Below, piece after piece: positions 20,266-28,507 of a stretch of DNA of 30,441 nt. The stretch comes from a virus. The DNA is taken from positions 1-30,441 of IMG/VR virus record IMGVR_UViG_3300042319_001342; one strand, given 5' to 3'. Under the pieces are notes generated by a model, which was not told where the DNA came from, searched no databases, and saw only the letters and a program-made list of their open reading frames with translations. The position numbers and the translations under genes are program-made. How positions within the stretch are numbered: the first letter of the stretch is position 1; every line of letters starts with the position of its first letter.

Positions 20266-21894
20266 TTATGACCTATAACCCAAAGAGCTAATTAACTCTT
20301 GTGGTAAATACATATTGCTCCAGAATGACTTTGGTGCGGACTTAACAAGCTCCTCACCATCTTCATCATCTTCTGGGTCAACGCTTTTCTTAACAGCTCC
20401 TGCTTGAGCGAATTCCTCAACCTTTGCTGTTTGAACCTCTAAGGCTTTCTCAGTTGTCTCCAACTTCTCAGCCAATTCAATTTTCTGATCCTCAACGCTC
20501 TTTGTTACAGCCTCAATTTTAGCATCAACATTCGCTTCTACTTCTTGTTTAAATGAAGTTGCGAAGTCGGTAAGCTTTTGATCAATGACTGAACCAAGGG
20601 CTTCTTTAAGAACTTCAATATCCATATCTTGTTCCTCCACTTGTTCAACAATCACATCCGCTTCTGTTGAAGCTTCTGTATCCTGCTCGGACTTTTCTAG
20701 TCCTAAATTATCAATTGGACCTACCCAATTAATAAACTTCTTAATAAATGACATCTTGTTATCTGTCAAAGAATTATCCATAGGGATTACACTATCATAT
20801 TTTTCTAAATTTTGCAATTCCTTATCAACATTAATTTCACAATTACATGATTTTTCTACTTCCATAACAATCTCCTCGTATAATTCATCCAAGAGCATAT
20901 CAATAATATCATTATCAACATTATCAGTTGCCATTGTAAAATCTTCTTCAATTGATTCTGCATAACCCGAACTCTCAATAATGTCTAGCAGAGAATCAAG
21001 TAAGGAGTTATCAAAATCATTTTCCGAAACACTCTTCTTCTTAGTGTTGGCATACCTTTCCAACAACCTACGACCTTTGGCTGCAAGAGCAGCGGCATCT
21101 GAAGAGTTCTGTGGAACTGGCTCACCCCATGCGGCGGCAGAAAGGGCTAAGCGACTAGGCTCGCCATTTGGCTTCTTCATTGGTCCAGAAGGGTTGGTGA
21201 AAAATCTTGTTAAGAAAGAACCTTTGCGGCGCATTTTCTCTGGGGTATTGGCGGCTCCACGAACACCTGGCTTTAAGTTTGCGCCCTCTGTTTGTTTAAA
21301 GTGCCTTCTACCAGCAGCAGTCAATCCACCCTTTGGATCCTTTAATGGCTGTTTTGCTTTTTCAATCTGGCAATCCAAGTCGCAATCAAGAGCGTAATTC
21401 AAATCCCCAACATTGTTCATTTTTACCAAATCAATTACTGCCATAGCATTTGCTGGGTTATCTACTAAACTTAACTCACCAAGATCGTATTCTTTAATAA
21501 TAGAAATTGGTCTGCCATTATGCATCTTGCCTTCCATGACTTCTTTCTTTGTAATCCGACCACCGATTGAAAAGGCACGAAGTGTTCCATCAAGAACTTT
21601 TTGCCAAGTAGCCTCGGCACCTTTGGAGATATAAGCTTCCACTTGAATAGCGTTATACTCTTGACCATCCTCGCCTTTTAACTTTAAAGGTTTGTAACTA
21701 ATGGCTTTTCCAACAGCAATAGGGGCATGCATTTCACGAATGTTGCCTTGCCAGTTTTTAAAAGCAATCTCTGATGCTGCAAAATCAACAATATCATTAG
21801 ACTTATCAACATTGTCAGCTGTAGCAACACCGCATACAATGCGCTGCTCTGTCTTAATCATTGTGATTGGAAATGAAAAATTAAGATTGTCCAT
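20266..21894 (-). CDS. Prohead protease fused to scaffold, with inserted DUF6321-like domain
   Basis: A 542-residue protein. Residues about 8-158 are an HK97-type prohead serine protease: likely catalytic H56 (REMHAPIAVGKA) and S109 (GTLRAFSIGGR), and the signature YDLGELSLVDNPAN. Residues about 184-283 form a compact basic domain, KDPKGGLTAAGRRHFKQTEG followed by KMRRKGSFLTRFFTNPSGPM and ALSAAAWGEPVP, which I recognise as DUF6321-like. An acidic linker follows, then a coiled coil at about 425-498 (scaffold) and a final LPQELISSLGYRS. The protease processes the prohead; the basic insert may interact with DNA or another head part. A TATACT and AGGG lie upstream. Confidence 0.82.
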   Translation of the reverse strand: MDNLNFSFPITMIKTEQRIVCGVATADNVDKSNDIVDFAASEIAFKNWQGNIREMHAPIAVGKAISYKPLKLKGEDGQEYNAIQVEAYISKGAEATWQKVLDGTLRAFSIGGRITKKEVMEGKMHNGRPISIIKEYDLGELSLVDNPANAMAVIDLVKMNNVGDLNYALDCDLDCQIEKAKQPLKDPKGGLTAAGRRHFKQTEGANLKPGVRGAANTPEKMRRKGSFLTRFFTNPSGPMKKPNGEPSRLALSAAAWGEPVPQNSSDAAALAAKGRRLLERYANTKKKSVSENDFDNSLLDSLLDIIESSGYAESIEEDFTMATDNVDNDIIDMLLDELYEEIVMEVEKSCNCEINVDKELQNLEKYDSVIPMDNSLTDNKMSFIKKFINWVGPIDNLGLEKSEQDTEASTEADVIVEQVEEQDMDIEVLKEALGSVIDQKLTDFATSFKQEVEANVDAKIEAVTKSVEDQKIELAEKLETTEKALEVQTAKVEEFAQAGAVKKSVDPEDDEDGEELVKSAPKSFWSNMYLPQELISSLGYRS

Positions 21895-21910
21895 AAAGAT
21901 AGTGAACCCT

Positions 21911-21916
21911 AGTATA
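21911..21916 (-). promoter_or_regulatory. Possible -10 box (TATACT) for protease and capsid genes
   Basis: TATACT lies 16 nt before the ATG at 21892-21894, in a 46-bp AT-rich gap. It could give extra transcripts for scaffold and capsid. No -35 is apparent, and the AT-richness makes a chance match possible. Confidence 0.35.
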
Positions 21917-21940
21917 ATACATTATTATAATGCAAGCAAA

Positions 21941-22216
21941 TTATGCAACTGCATATACAGCAAGTGTAACGGCTGCTGTCATAACTTGAAAACTTGTAAA
22001 ATCACCTTCAACTTCAACATAACCGCCACCGCTATTAATTGCTGGAATCACCACTTGATGTGGACCACCATTTAACTTAACCGTAGCATTTGTTGTAGCA
22101 TGGGTATTATAAAAATGTATGCATTTAGTGTGACCATTAGTAGATACAACGCCCGATGCGCCGCTCGTACTAGTCACCGCTGTATTGGAAAAAATAATTC
22201 CAGCTCCGTAACTCAT
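21941..22216 (-). CDS. Small beta-rich virion protein between portal and protease
   Basis: A 91-residue protein: MSYGAGIIFSNTAVTSTSGA, then KCIHFYNTHATTNATVKLNG, HQVVIPAINSGGGYVEVEGD and FTSFQVMTAAVTLAVYAVA. It reads as an all-beta sandwich, like small capsid-decoration or attachment proteins. Its ATG overlaps the portal stop (TAATG), with AGGAGG upstream, so it is made in large amounts with the head genes. The layout recalls 17669-18001. Role unknown; head decoration is a guess. Confidence 0.6.
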   Translation of the reverse strand: MSYGAGIIFSNTAVTSTSGASGVVSTNGHTKCIHFYNTHATTNATVKLNGGPHQVVIPAINSGGGYVEVEGDFTSFQVMTAAVTLAVYAVA

Positions 22217-23823
22217 TAAGAACCTCCTGTGGTATCTTGTACTTCACCTCTCTCCGCCTGATCCCCAGAAGCTCTTGGGTCACTAGACCCTTGACGAGTA
22301 TCTGATATTGCATTTCTTGGCTGAGAGGAAATATTATTAGAATTTCCTGCTGGCGCTCCTGGTCCAGCGGATTCTTTTTTAATCTTTGTTGGGAAAGGCA
22401 ATGGTTCATCACCATCTGTTCTTTCTGGCAATCCAAGCTGTTGACGAACTTCGTTTGGAGCAATAACTTCCGTTCTCAAATATCTATCATTGATTTTTGA
22501 TTGAATGTCTTCATCAATCAAGTCAATGCGCTTGAATTGTAATACAACCATATCGCTGAATTCAGCAATGACACGATTCAATCTTTTTTCAACAACCGAT
22601 TGATCTGGACCAATCACTTGTGTTTTAAATGTTTTATCAGCATCCCTAGAGACCGCAAGGTTGGCATTATCGTACACACCAACTTTAGGAGCAGGAACTC
22701 TGTTTGCGACAAGAATTTCATCTCGGTTTGATTTACGATATTTATCAAATGATGAATCCTGAATTCCAGCTTCCAATTTTTCAAATCTAATATCACTATC
22801 CGAGCCAAGCGAGGCTGGGATTGGAATAACCAAAGTTCCGTGATTGCGACCCTTAACTTCTTTTCTAAAATAATTAATTAATTCCTGTTTTGATTTATTG
22901 CTTAACTTTGCGCCTTTAAGAATAATTGCATAACGAGGAATTGCTTTGTTTTCAAAGTAATCAATATTATATTCCTTTGCAAACTTATCCCCAACAATTG
23001 CAGCGGCAGCAGAAACTGCAGAAGGAATACCGTAGTAAGTATTCTTAGGGGAATAAGTCTTGAAATGAATAATCTCATTTGGATTTGAATCAGTATTAAT
23101 TGGGTCTTCTGTTTCTAAATCTTGAAAGTTTCTAAAGAATACGGCAGAGATCTTATTACTCCTAGCAATCTGTACATAACCATCTCTTTTACGGCGAACA
23201 CGCATTAGTGTTCCAGGAATATGACCAATATAACCAATCTCGCCAGCATTGTTTCTACCGATCTCCATGTATCCGTTACCAATGGTTAAGACATCTTGCC
23301 AAATCTTAATCATTGTTTCGTTAAAAGTTTCTTCTTTGTTAGTGTTTTCAAAAATGTCTTCAAGCTTTTGTTTTTCATCTTGAATAGACTTCCTTACTCT
23401 TGCCAATCTTTCTGGCTCGCCAGCAGCTTTCTCTAATCTTCTTTTAGCTTTAATAGTTTCAACAAACTCAAAACCAAGACCAACAGTGTTCATTACTCTT
23501 GCAGCAATTGAAGCATTATGGATAGCACTAGAATCATAAAGACCAGCAAGCGTATCTAAATCGTATGGAGGGTTTACAATATCATAAAGACTATAACCAT
23601 CCAGCATTTCAGGGTCAATGTACTTACTAGCTACACCGTCTATGCCTTCAAATTTTTTTGCAAGTTTTGAAACTTTCCTTTTCATTTTTGGTGAAAGACT
23701 AGAATAAGAAACTTTTGCAAACGGGTCATCATTAGTTGGAGATGAATCAAATCCAAAATATGTTAAATCATCAATTTCTTCTTCAACAGCTTGATCAATC
23801 ATATGTGTTGTTTTATTTTCCAT
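22216..23823 (-). CDS. Portal protein (HK97 type)
   Basis: A 535-residue portal subunit. Seen: DTLAGLYDSSAIHNASIAAR near residue 90, the TIGNGYMEIGRN motif, IIHFKTYSPKNTYYGIPSAV (the I-H-x-K/R ... YG-P-S block shared by phage portals), a stem region and the C-terminal NEVRQQLGLPERTDGDEPLP clip-like motif. It forms the twelve-fold ring for DNA packaging and tail attachment. The last 50 residues are Ser/Gly/Asn-rich and disordered. It overlaps the gene before it by 11 nt. No terminase gene precedes it in this window. Confidence 0.9.
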   Translation of the reverse strand: MENKTTHMIDQAVEEEIDDLTYFGFDSSPTNDDPFAKVSYSSLSPKMKRKVSKLAKKFEGIDGVASKYIDPEMLDGYSLYDIVNPPYDLDTLAGLYDSSAIHNASIAARVMNTVGLGFEFVETIKAKRRLEKAAGEPERLARVRKSIQDEKQKLEDIFENTNKEETFNETMIKIWQDVLTIGNGYMEIGRNNAGEIGYIGHIPGTLMRVRRKRDGYVQIARSNKISAVFFRNFQDLETEDPINTDSNPNEIIHFKTYSPKNTYYGIPSAVSAAAAIVGDKFAKEYNIDYFENKAIPRYAIILKGAKLSNKSKQELINYFRKEVKGRNHGTLVIPIPASLGSDSDIRFEKLEAGIQDSSFDKYRKSNRDEILVANRVPAPKVGVYDNANLAVSRDADKTFKTQVIGPDQSVVEKRLNRVIAEFSDMVVLQFKRIDLIDEDIQSKINDRYLRTEVIAPNEVRQQLGLPERTDGDEPLPFPTKIKKESAGPGAPAGNSNNISSQPRNAISDTRQGSSDPRASGDQAERGEVQDTTGGS

Positions 23824-24142
23824 TTTTCCTCAATCCGTCAAAAGCGTCTTCCAATGGGTCTGGAATCAGACCATCATGAAATCTTGCAACTTGATCATCT
23901 CTCTCTGAACCAGAAATTTTTCTAGCCCCATGTACCCAAGCCAATTCACCTTCTTCACTGCCAGTCCAGTATTTTGCAGCAGCCTCAACTCTTGATTCAA
24001 CATTCTTGTCACCAATAAAACCTTCTGCAGATAAATAACCATCACCATCAGACAAAGGTTGTCCGTTTGGCATTATCCAAATGCAAACCCCAAATGTTCT
24101 GTCTGGAACCCAGATGCGTTTATTTTTAATAATATCGGACAT
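23813..24142 (-). CDS. Small protein before portal, unknown
   Basis: A 109-residue protein with WVPDRTFGVCIWIMPNGQPL, DGDGYLSAEGFIGDKNVESR and AAKYWTGSEEGELAWVHGAR, then a charged end. It starts the head operon from a leaderless promoter and overlaps the portal gene by 11 nt. I do not know a function; similar small proteins sit before portal genes in other aquatic phages, as I recall. The highly charged C-terminus suggests a soluble cytoplasmic protein. Confidence 0.6.
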   Translation of the reverse strand: MSDIIKNKRIWVPDRTFGVCIWIMPNGQPLSDGDGYLSAEGFIGDKNVESRVEAAAKYWTGSEEGELAWVHGARKISGSERDDQVARFHDGLIPDPLEDAFDGLRKNGK

Positions 24143-24149
24143 ATGTTTC

Positions 24150-24155
24150 AGTATA
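24150..24155 (-). promoter_or_regulatory. Leaderless promoter -10 box (TATACT-N7-ATG) of the head operon
   Basis: TATACT ends 7 nt before the ATG at 24140-24142, with no Shine-Dalgarno. The transcript would start at or next to the ATG. It directly follows the end of the reductase gene and heads the portal-capsid gene run. No clear -35. Confidence 0.55.
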
Positions 24156-24206
24156 CACCAATTTTAATGAAATAGGGATTATTGTTGTACACAAATTGTT
24201 GAATAG

Positions 24207-26135
24207 TTACTTAATAGGGCATGCGCCTGTCGCACAATCATCCAAATCAATATCCAAGTTGGCAGCGTTTTGATGAATTGGAGTTGAAAAGTCTAATTTA
24301 GAGAACACTTTATCGTATTGATCTTTAGTGATCTCTTCATACGGAGGTAGAGGAAAGTTGTGGTCAACATGCAACAAGAAAGATACTGACTTAACAGATG
24401 AGTCGTAATTGTTAGACAACCACTCTTTCACCGCTGGCAATTCTTCTTTACGATAATAAACCGTTACAGATACTGCGTTATCCGCCCAGATTGTTTGCAT
24501 CTTCTTAACCCACTCTAATTGCTCAAGAGCAGTCATGTTTGCAACCAGAATTGAATTGTCTGGAGATTTGCACGGAAACTCCACAACATACCTTGTGTGG
24601 TCTTCCCTGCCATCCAAGCCCATATCCCATGTAACTTTATAACCACGCTTACGGCATGCATCCACTAGTGGGTCAACAGAGCTAAACCTAACCCTGCGAA
24701 TATAATACGGAGCAAAGGCTGGATGGATTCCAGGAGTCACACCTGGAAGCAGTGAAAGCGTACCTGACGGCTGAACCGTTGTTAAACGAACAGATTGGTT
24801 CCAACCACGCTCTTTGCTATAGAACGCATCAAAATCTTTTAAGAACTCATAGGTTTGAGATAGCCAACCAATTTGCTGCTCAGTGCATTGCAGAATCCCA
24901 GTAATTGATTGCCCAAGTCGGGTATTCTTTCTAACAATGTTTGTTGTTTTCTCATAAGGGTATGATAACTGAGTTATCTGTTTTTGAATCAAGTACAGAA
25001 GTTTTGATATCTCTAACAACTGCCCGAGACTTTCAACATTTGGCAAAAAGATAGTTGCAAGGTTACATGACTCACCATCGGCAAGAGCAATCTCTGCACA
25101 TGGGTTAAATCCCTCAATAGATGAATCTAGGGACTTTTCACCCAATCTTCCGTATGTTCTTGCAAGTTTGCGATTAACAAGACCATAAGGTTCCCCTGTT
25201 CCGTCATACCCCTTCCAGAGTTCGGGCAGGATCTCTTCATAAGAATCTGCATAGATGCTATTGTTGCTATTTGCTCTCCATGCTGGAACATTGCCAGATC
25301 CCCAATTCTTTGCCTTAAGGAAAAGAATATCATCAGGATCACCAATAGCAATTTGCGCAGAACGGCGTGATGAGCCAGAAACAACAATACGCCCAATAAT
25401 ATTACAAATATCTAACACATCAATTGAACGAAGTTTTTTACCAACACGGTTGTCTAGAACTTTACAAATGTCTGCGATGCCATCAACTAAAGCTCCAGAA
25501 CCAGAAGCTGTCCCACCAAAAGTCTTAAGTGGTGTTCCAAACTCACGAATCAAAATAGTTGAGTATGTAAAAGATTTGCCATTTTTGAAATATGACTCAA
25601 GCACTTTATGGAGCAATTCTCGCCAGCCCTGCCTTGAGTCTGGAACAATGAAGTCTGCGTCATTTGTACGCTCGGCTGTAATTGAACCAACCAACTTAAC
25701 TTTAGGCAATTCGTGGATCTTGGATCTCTCTACAGAAAAACCAACTCCACCACCCAGCATGAGGTAATCAAACAACATTTCAAAATCTTCAATTTTCTCA
25801 ATATTTGTATAAAAACAATTATTCAATGAAGTACCTGAGAACTGCTTTACAAGAGGCGTACCGAGTTGCCAAAGGGCTCTGCCAGACACTGCGCATCGTA
25901 GATTGAACATATGATCAAATAAATTCTCTGCGTCTTCCTTGGAGAAAGGAACTCCAATATCAACAGCCCCTTCTATAATCCTCTGAATGGTTTGAACCCA
26001 CGATTCAGTTTGGTCTGTACCTTCAATTTTACGGCTATATGTCCTAAGGAATACAACCTCCCCAAGACCGCCAAAACCCCAAGGTGGAGTTTTAGATCCA
26101 TAGCTAGCAATAAATTCAGGTGACAATAAAGACAT
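24207..26135 (-). CDS. nrdJ: Adenosylcobalamin-dependent ribonucleoside-triphosphate reductase (class II)
   Basis: A 642-residue monomeric class II ribonucleotide reductase, which reduces ribonucleoside triphosphates to deoxy forms with B12. Residues matching Lactobacillus leichmannii RTPR: C107 (NNCFYTN), N344/C346/E348 (FNPCAEIAL) and C357 (GESCNLAT), keeping the 11-residue gap of C408/C419; C-terminal redox pair C634/C639 with the same spacing as C731/C736. It is about 100 residues shorter than that enzyme. GGAGGT lies before the ATG. It works in the cytoplasm without a second subunit and supplies dNTPs for phage DNA; it depends on host or environmental cobalamin. Confidence 0.92.
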   Translation of the reverse strand: MSLLSPEFIASYGSKTPPWGFGGLGEVVFLRTYSRKIEGTDQTESWVQTIQRIIEGAVDIGVPFSKEDAENLFDHMFNLRCAVSGRALWQLGTPLVKQFSGTSLNNCFYTNIEKIEDFEMLFDYLMLGGGVGFSVERSKIHELPKVKLVGSITAERTNDADFIVPDSRQGWRELLHKVLESYFKNGKSFTYSTILIREFGTPLKTFGGTASGSGALVDGIADICKVLDNRVGKKLRSIDVLDICNIIGRIVVSGSSRRSAQIAIGDPDDILFLKAKNWGSGNVPAWRANSNNSIYADSYEEILPELWKGYDGTGEPYGLVNRKLARTYGRLGEKSLDSSIEGFNPCAEIALADGESCNLATIFLPNVESLGQLLEISKLLYLIQKQITQLSYPYEKTTNIVRKNTRLGQSITGILQCTEQQIGWLSQTYEFLKDFDAFYSKERGWNQSVRLTTVQPSGTLSLLPGVTPGIHPAFAPYYIRRVRFSSVDPLVDACRKRGYKVTWDMGLDGREDHTRYVVEFPCKSPDNSILVANMTALEQLEWVKKMQTIWADNAVSVTVYYRKEELPAVKEWLSNNYDSSVKSVSFLLHVDHNFPLPPYEEITKDQYDKVFSKLDFSTPIHQNAANLDIDLDDCATGACPIK

Positions 26136-26206
26136 TCAATACCTCCAAAAGTAAGATTACAATGATATCTGCTAGATGAACTAGCCGCAATGAAAAATGC
26201 TTAGGT

Positions 26207-27220
26207 CTAAACTAAAGAATTTTCATAAAACTTGATTCTATCAAGTATCTTATCAGCAACACTGGACCAAGAGTGCTCAGCGTGTAAAATTTTTGCTGAT
26301 TGAATTGTATATTTTTTGAATTCATCATATTCAGAAACAACATGTGTCATAAGATCCATCAAGTCATTCAAGTCAGGATACGCCCACAATCCAGTATCTT
26401 CACCGTAATGATGATTATTCCAATCAGCGCTAGCCATTGTGCAATTGAGCGGTATTGAATATTTTGCAAAATCCCTGCAACCTGTTGCATTACTTACAAT
26501 AGTTGGCATACCCGTGCAAATTGCTTCAAATGGAATCATTCCAAAACCTTCACCGCTTGTTGGGTAAACCAAACAATGGCATTTGTGATATAGCCTAACC
26601 AGATCCTCTGTTGACAGATTTTCTGGAATACCTATGATCTGAGGATGCTGAGTAGCTGGAACTAAACTTCCATTAATATAAACTTCTGCATAGCAGTATT
26701 TATTATATTTTAAGACGAGCTTAAAATTCAAATCATCTTCGTAAAGCTCCAAGAATGCATCTACTGCCATCTGAGCATTTTTTCTTTTGCTATCTCCACC
26801 AACATGAAGAAAATTAAATGTGTCGGTTATTTCACGATCAATGATTTTAAAGTCATCTGAAATTCCATGAGGTATTACATGGATGTTGTGATGAACATTG
26901 TTTTGCACATAGACTTCTTTAACGAACGAAGATGTCGCCCAGATTTCATCACACTGTTGCATATTGTGCAACCAACCAGGTGGTACCTTAGTTGACTCCC
27001 AAGGGGTATAGCCAATCTTGTAATCATTATTTAATTGATAATAGTGAGGCTGACAGAAGTTGATATGAAACGGGAAATCTGTTCTGTTGTAGAATACGCC
27101 AACATCTTTTTCTTTTAAAGCGTTAATGATGCTGATTGCAGCATTACTGTAACCTTGACTGTACCAAGGCTCACCATTAATATCCATACTACCTGGACTA
27201 AACCAACTGATTTTTTTCAT
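26207..27220 (-). CDS. GT4-type glycosyltransferase
   Basis: A 337-residue retaining glycosyltransferase of the GT-B fold. N-terminal: SWFSPGSMDINGEPWYSQGY and GYTPWESTKVPPGW; acceptor half ends with HVIPHGISDDF. The C-terminal donor half has LHVGGDSKRKN (phosphate-contacting Lys/Arg) and the EX7E motif EGFGMIPFE (E224, E232), followed by TGMPTIVSNATG. It transfers a sugar from a nucleotide donor; the acceptor is unknown and could be DNA, a virion protein or a host glycan. It starts shortly after the small Cys protein; no Shine-Dalgarno is seen before the ATG. Phage GT4 enzymes often occur near nucleotide metabolism genes. Confidence 0.85.
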   Translation of the reverse strand: MKKISWFSPGSMDINGEPWYSQGYSNAAISIINALKEKDVGVFYNRTDFPFHINFCQPHYYQLNNDYKIGYTPWESTKVPPGWLHNMQQCDEIWATSSFVKEVYVQNNVHHNIHVIPHGISDDFKIIDREITDTFNFLHVGGDSKRKNAQMAVDAFLELYEDDLNFKLVLKYNKYCYAEVYINGSLVPATQHPQIIGIPENLSTEDLVRLYHKCHCLVYPTSGEGFGMIPFEAICTGMPTIVSNATGCRDFAKYSIPLNCTMASADWNNHHYGEDTGLWAYPDLNDLMDLMTHVVSEYDEFKKYTIQSAKILHAEHSWSSVADKILDRIKFYENSLV

Positions 27221-27225
27221 AAAAG

Positions 27226-27477
27226 TTATTTGCGCTTTCGTCTAGGTGTTTTCTTAACTTCTTCTATTGGATCATTGAAGTCTAAACATACTACACCATT
27301 ATCCATTAATTTTTCTGCATCTTCTTTAGAAATTTCACAGGTAACTGGGGTGTGCGTAAACATACATTTTGACGCAGCTATATAGTAATTATCCATCTTA
27401 ACTATGGATATGAAATCGCAATCAACAATAGCGGCTCCGCTGCATTCGTCAGATTCAACAATTCCAACTATTTTCAT
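27226..27477 (-). CDS. Small Cys-containing protein with basic tail
   Basis: An 83-residue protein with five Cys (near residues 12, 20, 38, 47 and 64) and a basic tail KKTPRRKRK. The rest reads as two small alpha/beta halves (KIVGIVESDECSGAAIVDCD; CEISKEDAEKLMDNGVVCLD). It might bind nucleic acid or a metal, but no zinc-finger spacing is evident. It is the first minus-strand gene after the divergent region and has a leaderless -10 box. Confidence 0.55.
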   Translation of the reverse strand: MKIVGIVESDECSGAAIVDCDFISIVKMDNYYIAASKCMFTHTPVTCEISKEDAEKLMDNGVVCLDFNDPIEEVKKTPRRKRK

Positions 27478-27483
27478 AAATTT

Positions 27484-27489
27484 AGTATA
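27484..27489 (-). promoter_or_regulatory. Leaderless promoter -10 box (TATACT-N6-ATG), minus strand
   Basis: TATACT ends 6 nt before the ATG at 27475-27477. A second perfect TATAAT lies at 27501-27506 on the same strand. The AAGGTGG further upstream is too far away to serve as a good ribosome site. This promoter leads into the reductase genes. Confidence 0.5.
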
Positions 27490-27644
27490 CCACCTTCAGG
27501 ATTATACCCCGTATGCTATGAATGCTTAGTATACATAAGTGTATATAGTTTATATAGTATATGTGTTTGCTAAGTACACCAGCACGCTTTGCATGCGTAG
27601 CATACCACATCGTTTAAAAAAAATTCCTACAAAAAACAATTTTC

Positions 27645-27675
27645 TTGAGATTTTCTAAAAAAAGTATGAGATAAT
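27645..27675 (+). promoter_or_regulatory. Promoter of the plus-strand operon, leaderless
   Basis: TTGAGA (27645-27650) and GATAAT (27670-27675) with a 19-bp spacer. The ATG of the first gene is 8 nt after the -10, and no Shine-Dalgarno exists, so the mRNA likely starts at the ATG. It is the only proposed promoter here with a fair -35 box. Confidence 0.5.
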
Positions 27676-27683
27676 GACTTATC

Positions 27684-27872
27684 ATGTTTACTAACTTCAT
27701 TGTTTATTTCCTATATCTATCTTTAAACGCAATACTGCTACGCTTTGCTATCCTCTGGGGGTTTGATACGGATATTGGTTTAAGATCAGGAATGTTGCTT
27801 ACATTAATTATTAGTATGTATATAGTGCTTCATCGTAAATCACAAGATAGCAGCAATGTATCAATTAAATGA
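27684..27872 (+). CDS. Small membrane protein, unknown
   Basis: A 62-residue protein with two hydrophobic helices (NFIVYFLYLSLNAILLRFAI and GMLLTLIISMYIVL) and a hydrophilic tail HRKSQDSSNVSIK. First gene of the plus-strand operon, probably read from a leaderless mRNA. It overlaps the next gene by 17 nt. Function unknown; early-expressed small membrane proteins of phages often act on the host envelope or exclude other phages. Confidence 0.55.
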   Translation: MFTNFIVYFLYLSLNAILLRFAILWGFDTDIGLRSGMLLTLIISMYIVLHRKSQDSSNVSIK

Positions 27873-28263
27873 AATTAACTTTGATTATCTAAAGAACAAG
27901 AAAGTATTAGTTCTTAGCGATACATCTTATCCTTATGACTATGTAGTAAACTTCTTAAATAATTTAAAAGACTCTCAGGTTTATATTTATATATGCCCAG
28001 CAACAACTTCAAGATTTGTTAAGCTTTGGATGAAACTTTTTTTAAACAAAAAAGTTAACATTATTAAAGACAAACATTATAAATTATTTTTTAAAGATAA
28101 AATTGATGACTATGAAATTGTACTTATTTTTGGCAAAGTGAAAAATACAGAACAAATTATGCTAAAATCGCTGCTAAGAAATATGCTAATATCATATAAA
28201 GACATTACAATTGTTAGCAATAAAGGAATTGACTGCGATGAGAATTATACCATACGAAGGTGA
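27856..28263 (+). CDS. Unknown protein with a possible Rossmann-like layout
   Basis: A 135-residue Lys/Asn-rich protein with alternating strands and helices: KKVLVLSDTSYPYDYVVNFL, QVYIYICPATTSRFVKLWMK, DYEIVLIFGKVKNTEQIMLK and SYKDITIVSNKGIDCDENYT. The layout is like small alpha/beta (Rossmann-like) domains, such as those of glycosyltransferase or nucleoside-binding proteins, but no diagnostic motif is visible. It overlaps genes on both sides. Its strong AT bias and Lys content differ from the structural genes. Confidence 0.55.
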   Translation: MYQLNEINFDYLKNKKVLVLSDTSYPYDYVVNFLNNLKDSQVYIYICPATTSRFVKLWMKLFLNKKVNIIKDKHYKLFFKDKIDDYEIVLIFGKVKNTEQIMLKSLLRNMLISYKDITIVSNKGIDCDENYTIRR

Positions 28264-28507
28264 GAGCAATTTAGAGGACATAGAGAGCCTGTCTATTGTG
28301 ATTAAAACTGTTCCTTTTGAAAACAGCTATGTCCCAGCTTTTTTTATACAAAGTCCTGGTGACGATTACCCAATGACGCTTGATGAAATGAATGCTCTTA
28401 TGGATGGCGTAGAAATAGCACGGTCATCTTTAGACCATATTATTAATTACTTATTAAGAGAGAGCTTTACTAAAGAAGATAGGAAGAAAGAAGAAGGAGA
28501 TTTTTAA
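28238..28507 (+). CDS. Small acidic protein, unknown
   Basis: An 89-residue protein: MRIIPYEGESNLEDIESLSI, VIKTVPFENSYVPAFFIQSP, MTLDEMNALMDGVEIARSSL and a helical, charged end. An AAAGGA lies 10 nt upstream of ATG 28238, which I prefer to the TTG at 28211. It overlaps the previous gene by 26 nt and the next by 1 nt (TAATG), so all are one translational unit. Function not recognised. Confidence 0.6.
   Translation: MRIIPYEGESNLEDIESLSIVIKTVPFENSYVPAFFIQSPGDDYPMTLDEMNALMDGVEIARSSLDHIINYLLRESFTKEDRKKEEGDF

Larger units (their letters stand above)
27478..27683. promoter_or_regulatory. Divergent intergenic region with inverted and direct repeats
   Basis: A 206-bp AT-rich gap between divergent operons. 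An imperfect inverted repeat (GTATGCTATGAATGC at 27511-27525; GCATGCGTAGCATAC at 27591-27605; 13 of 15 positions match) flanks an AT-rich core. Direct repeats of TTAGTATAC (27482-27490, 27526-27534) and a related GCTAAGTACAC (27569-27579) lie around it. These look like operator sites, or possibly an origin-type array; no gene is seen in the gap. Confidence 0.55.

Noticed and set aside
20585-21634. Several plus-strand frames opposite the protease/scaffold gene
   Set aside because: Composition (Ser/Ile-rich) and position mirror the sense gene; no motifs, and the sense frame is a clear protease and scaffold.
24185-24194. TTGT-AC-ACAA-like dyad after the reductase gene
   Set aside because: Short, imperfect and single; no sign it is an operator.
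25255-25767. Plus-strand frame of 170 codons
   Set aside because: Lies wholly opposite the reductase gene, whose catalytic residues are all on the minus strand; no supporting signal.
26171-26185. GCTAG-ATGAA-CTAGC stem-loop between reductase and glycosyltransferase genes
   Set aside because: Only five base pairs and no U tract; too weak to call a terminator.
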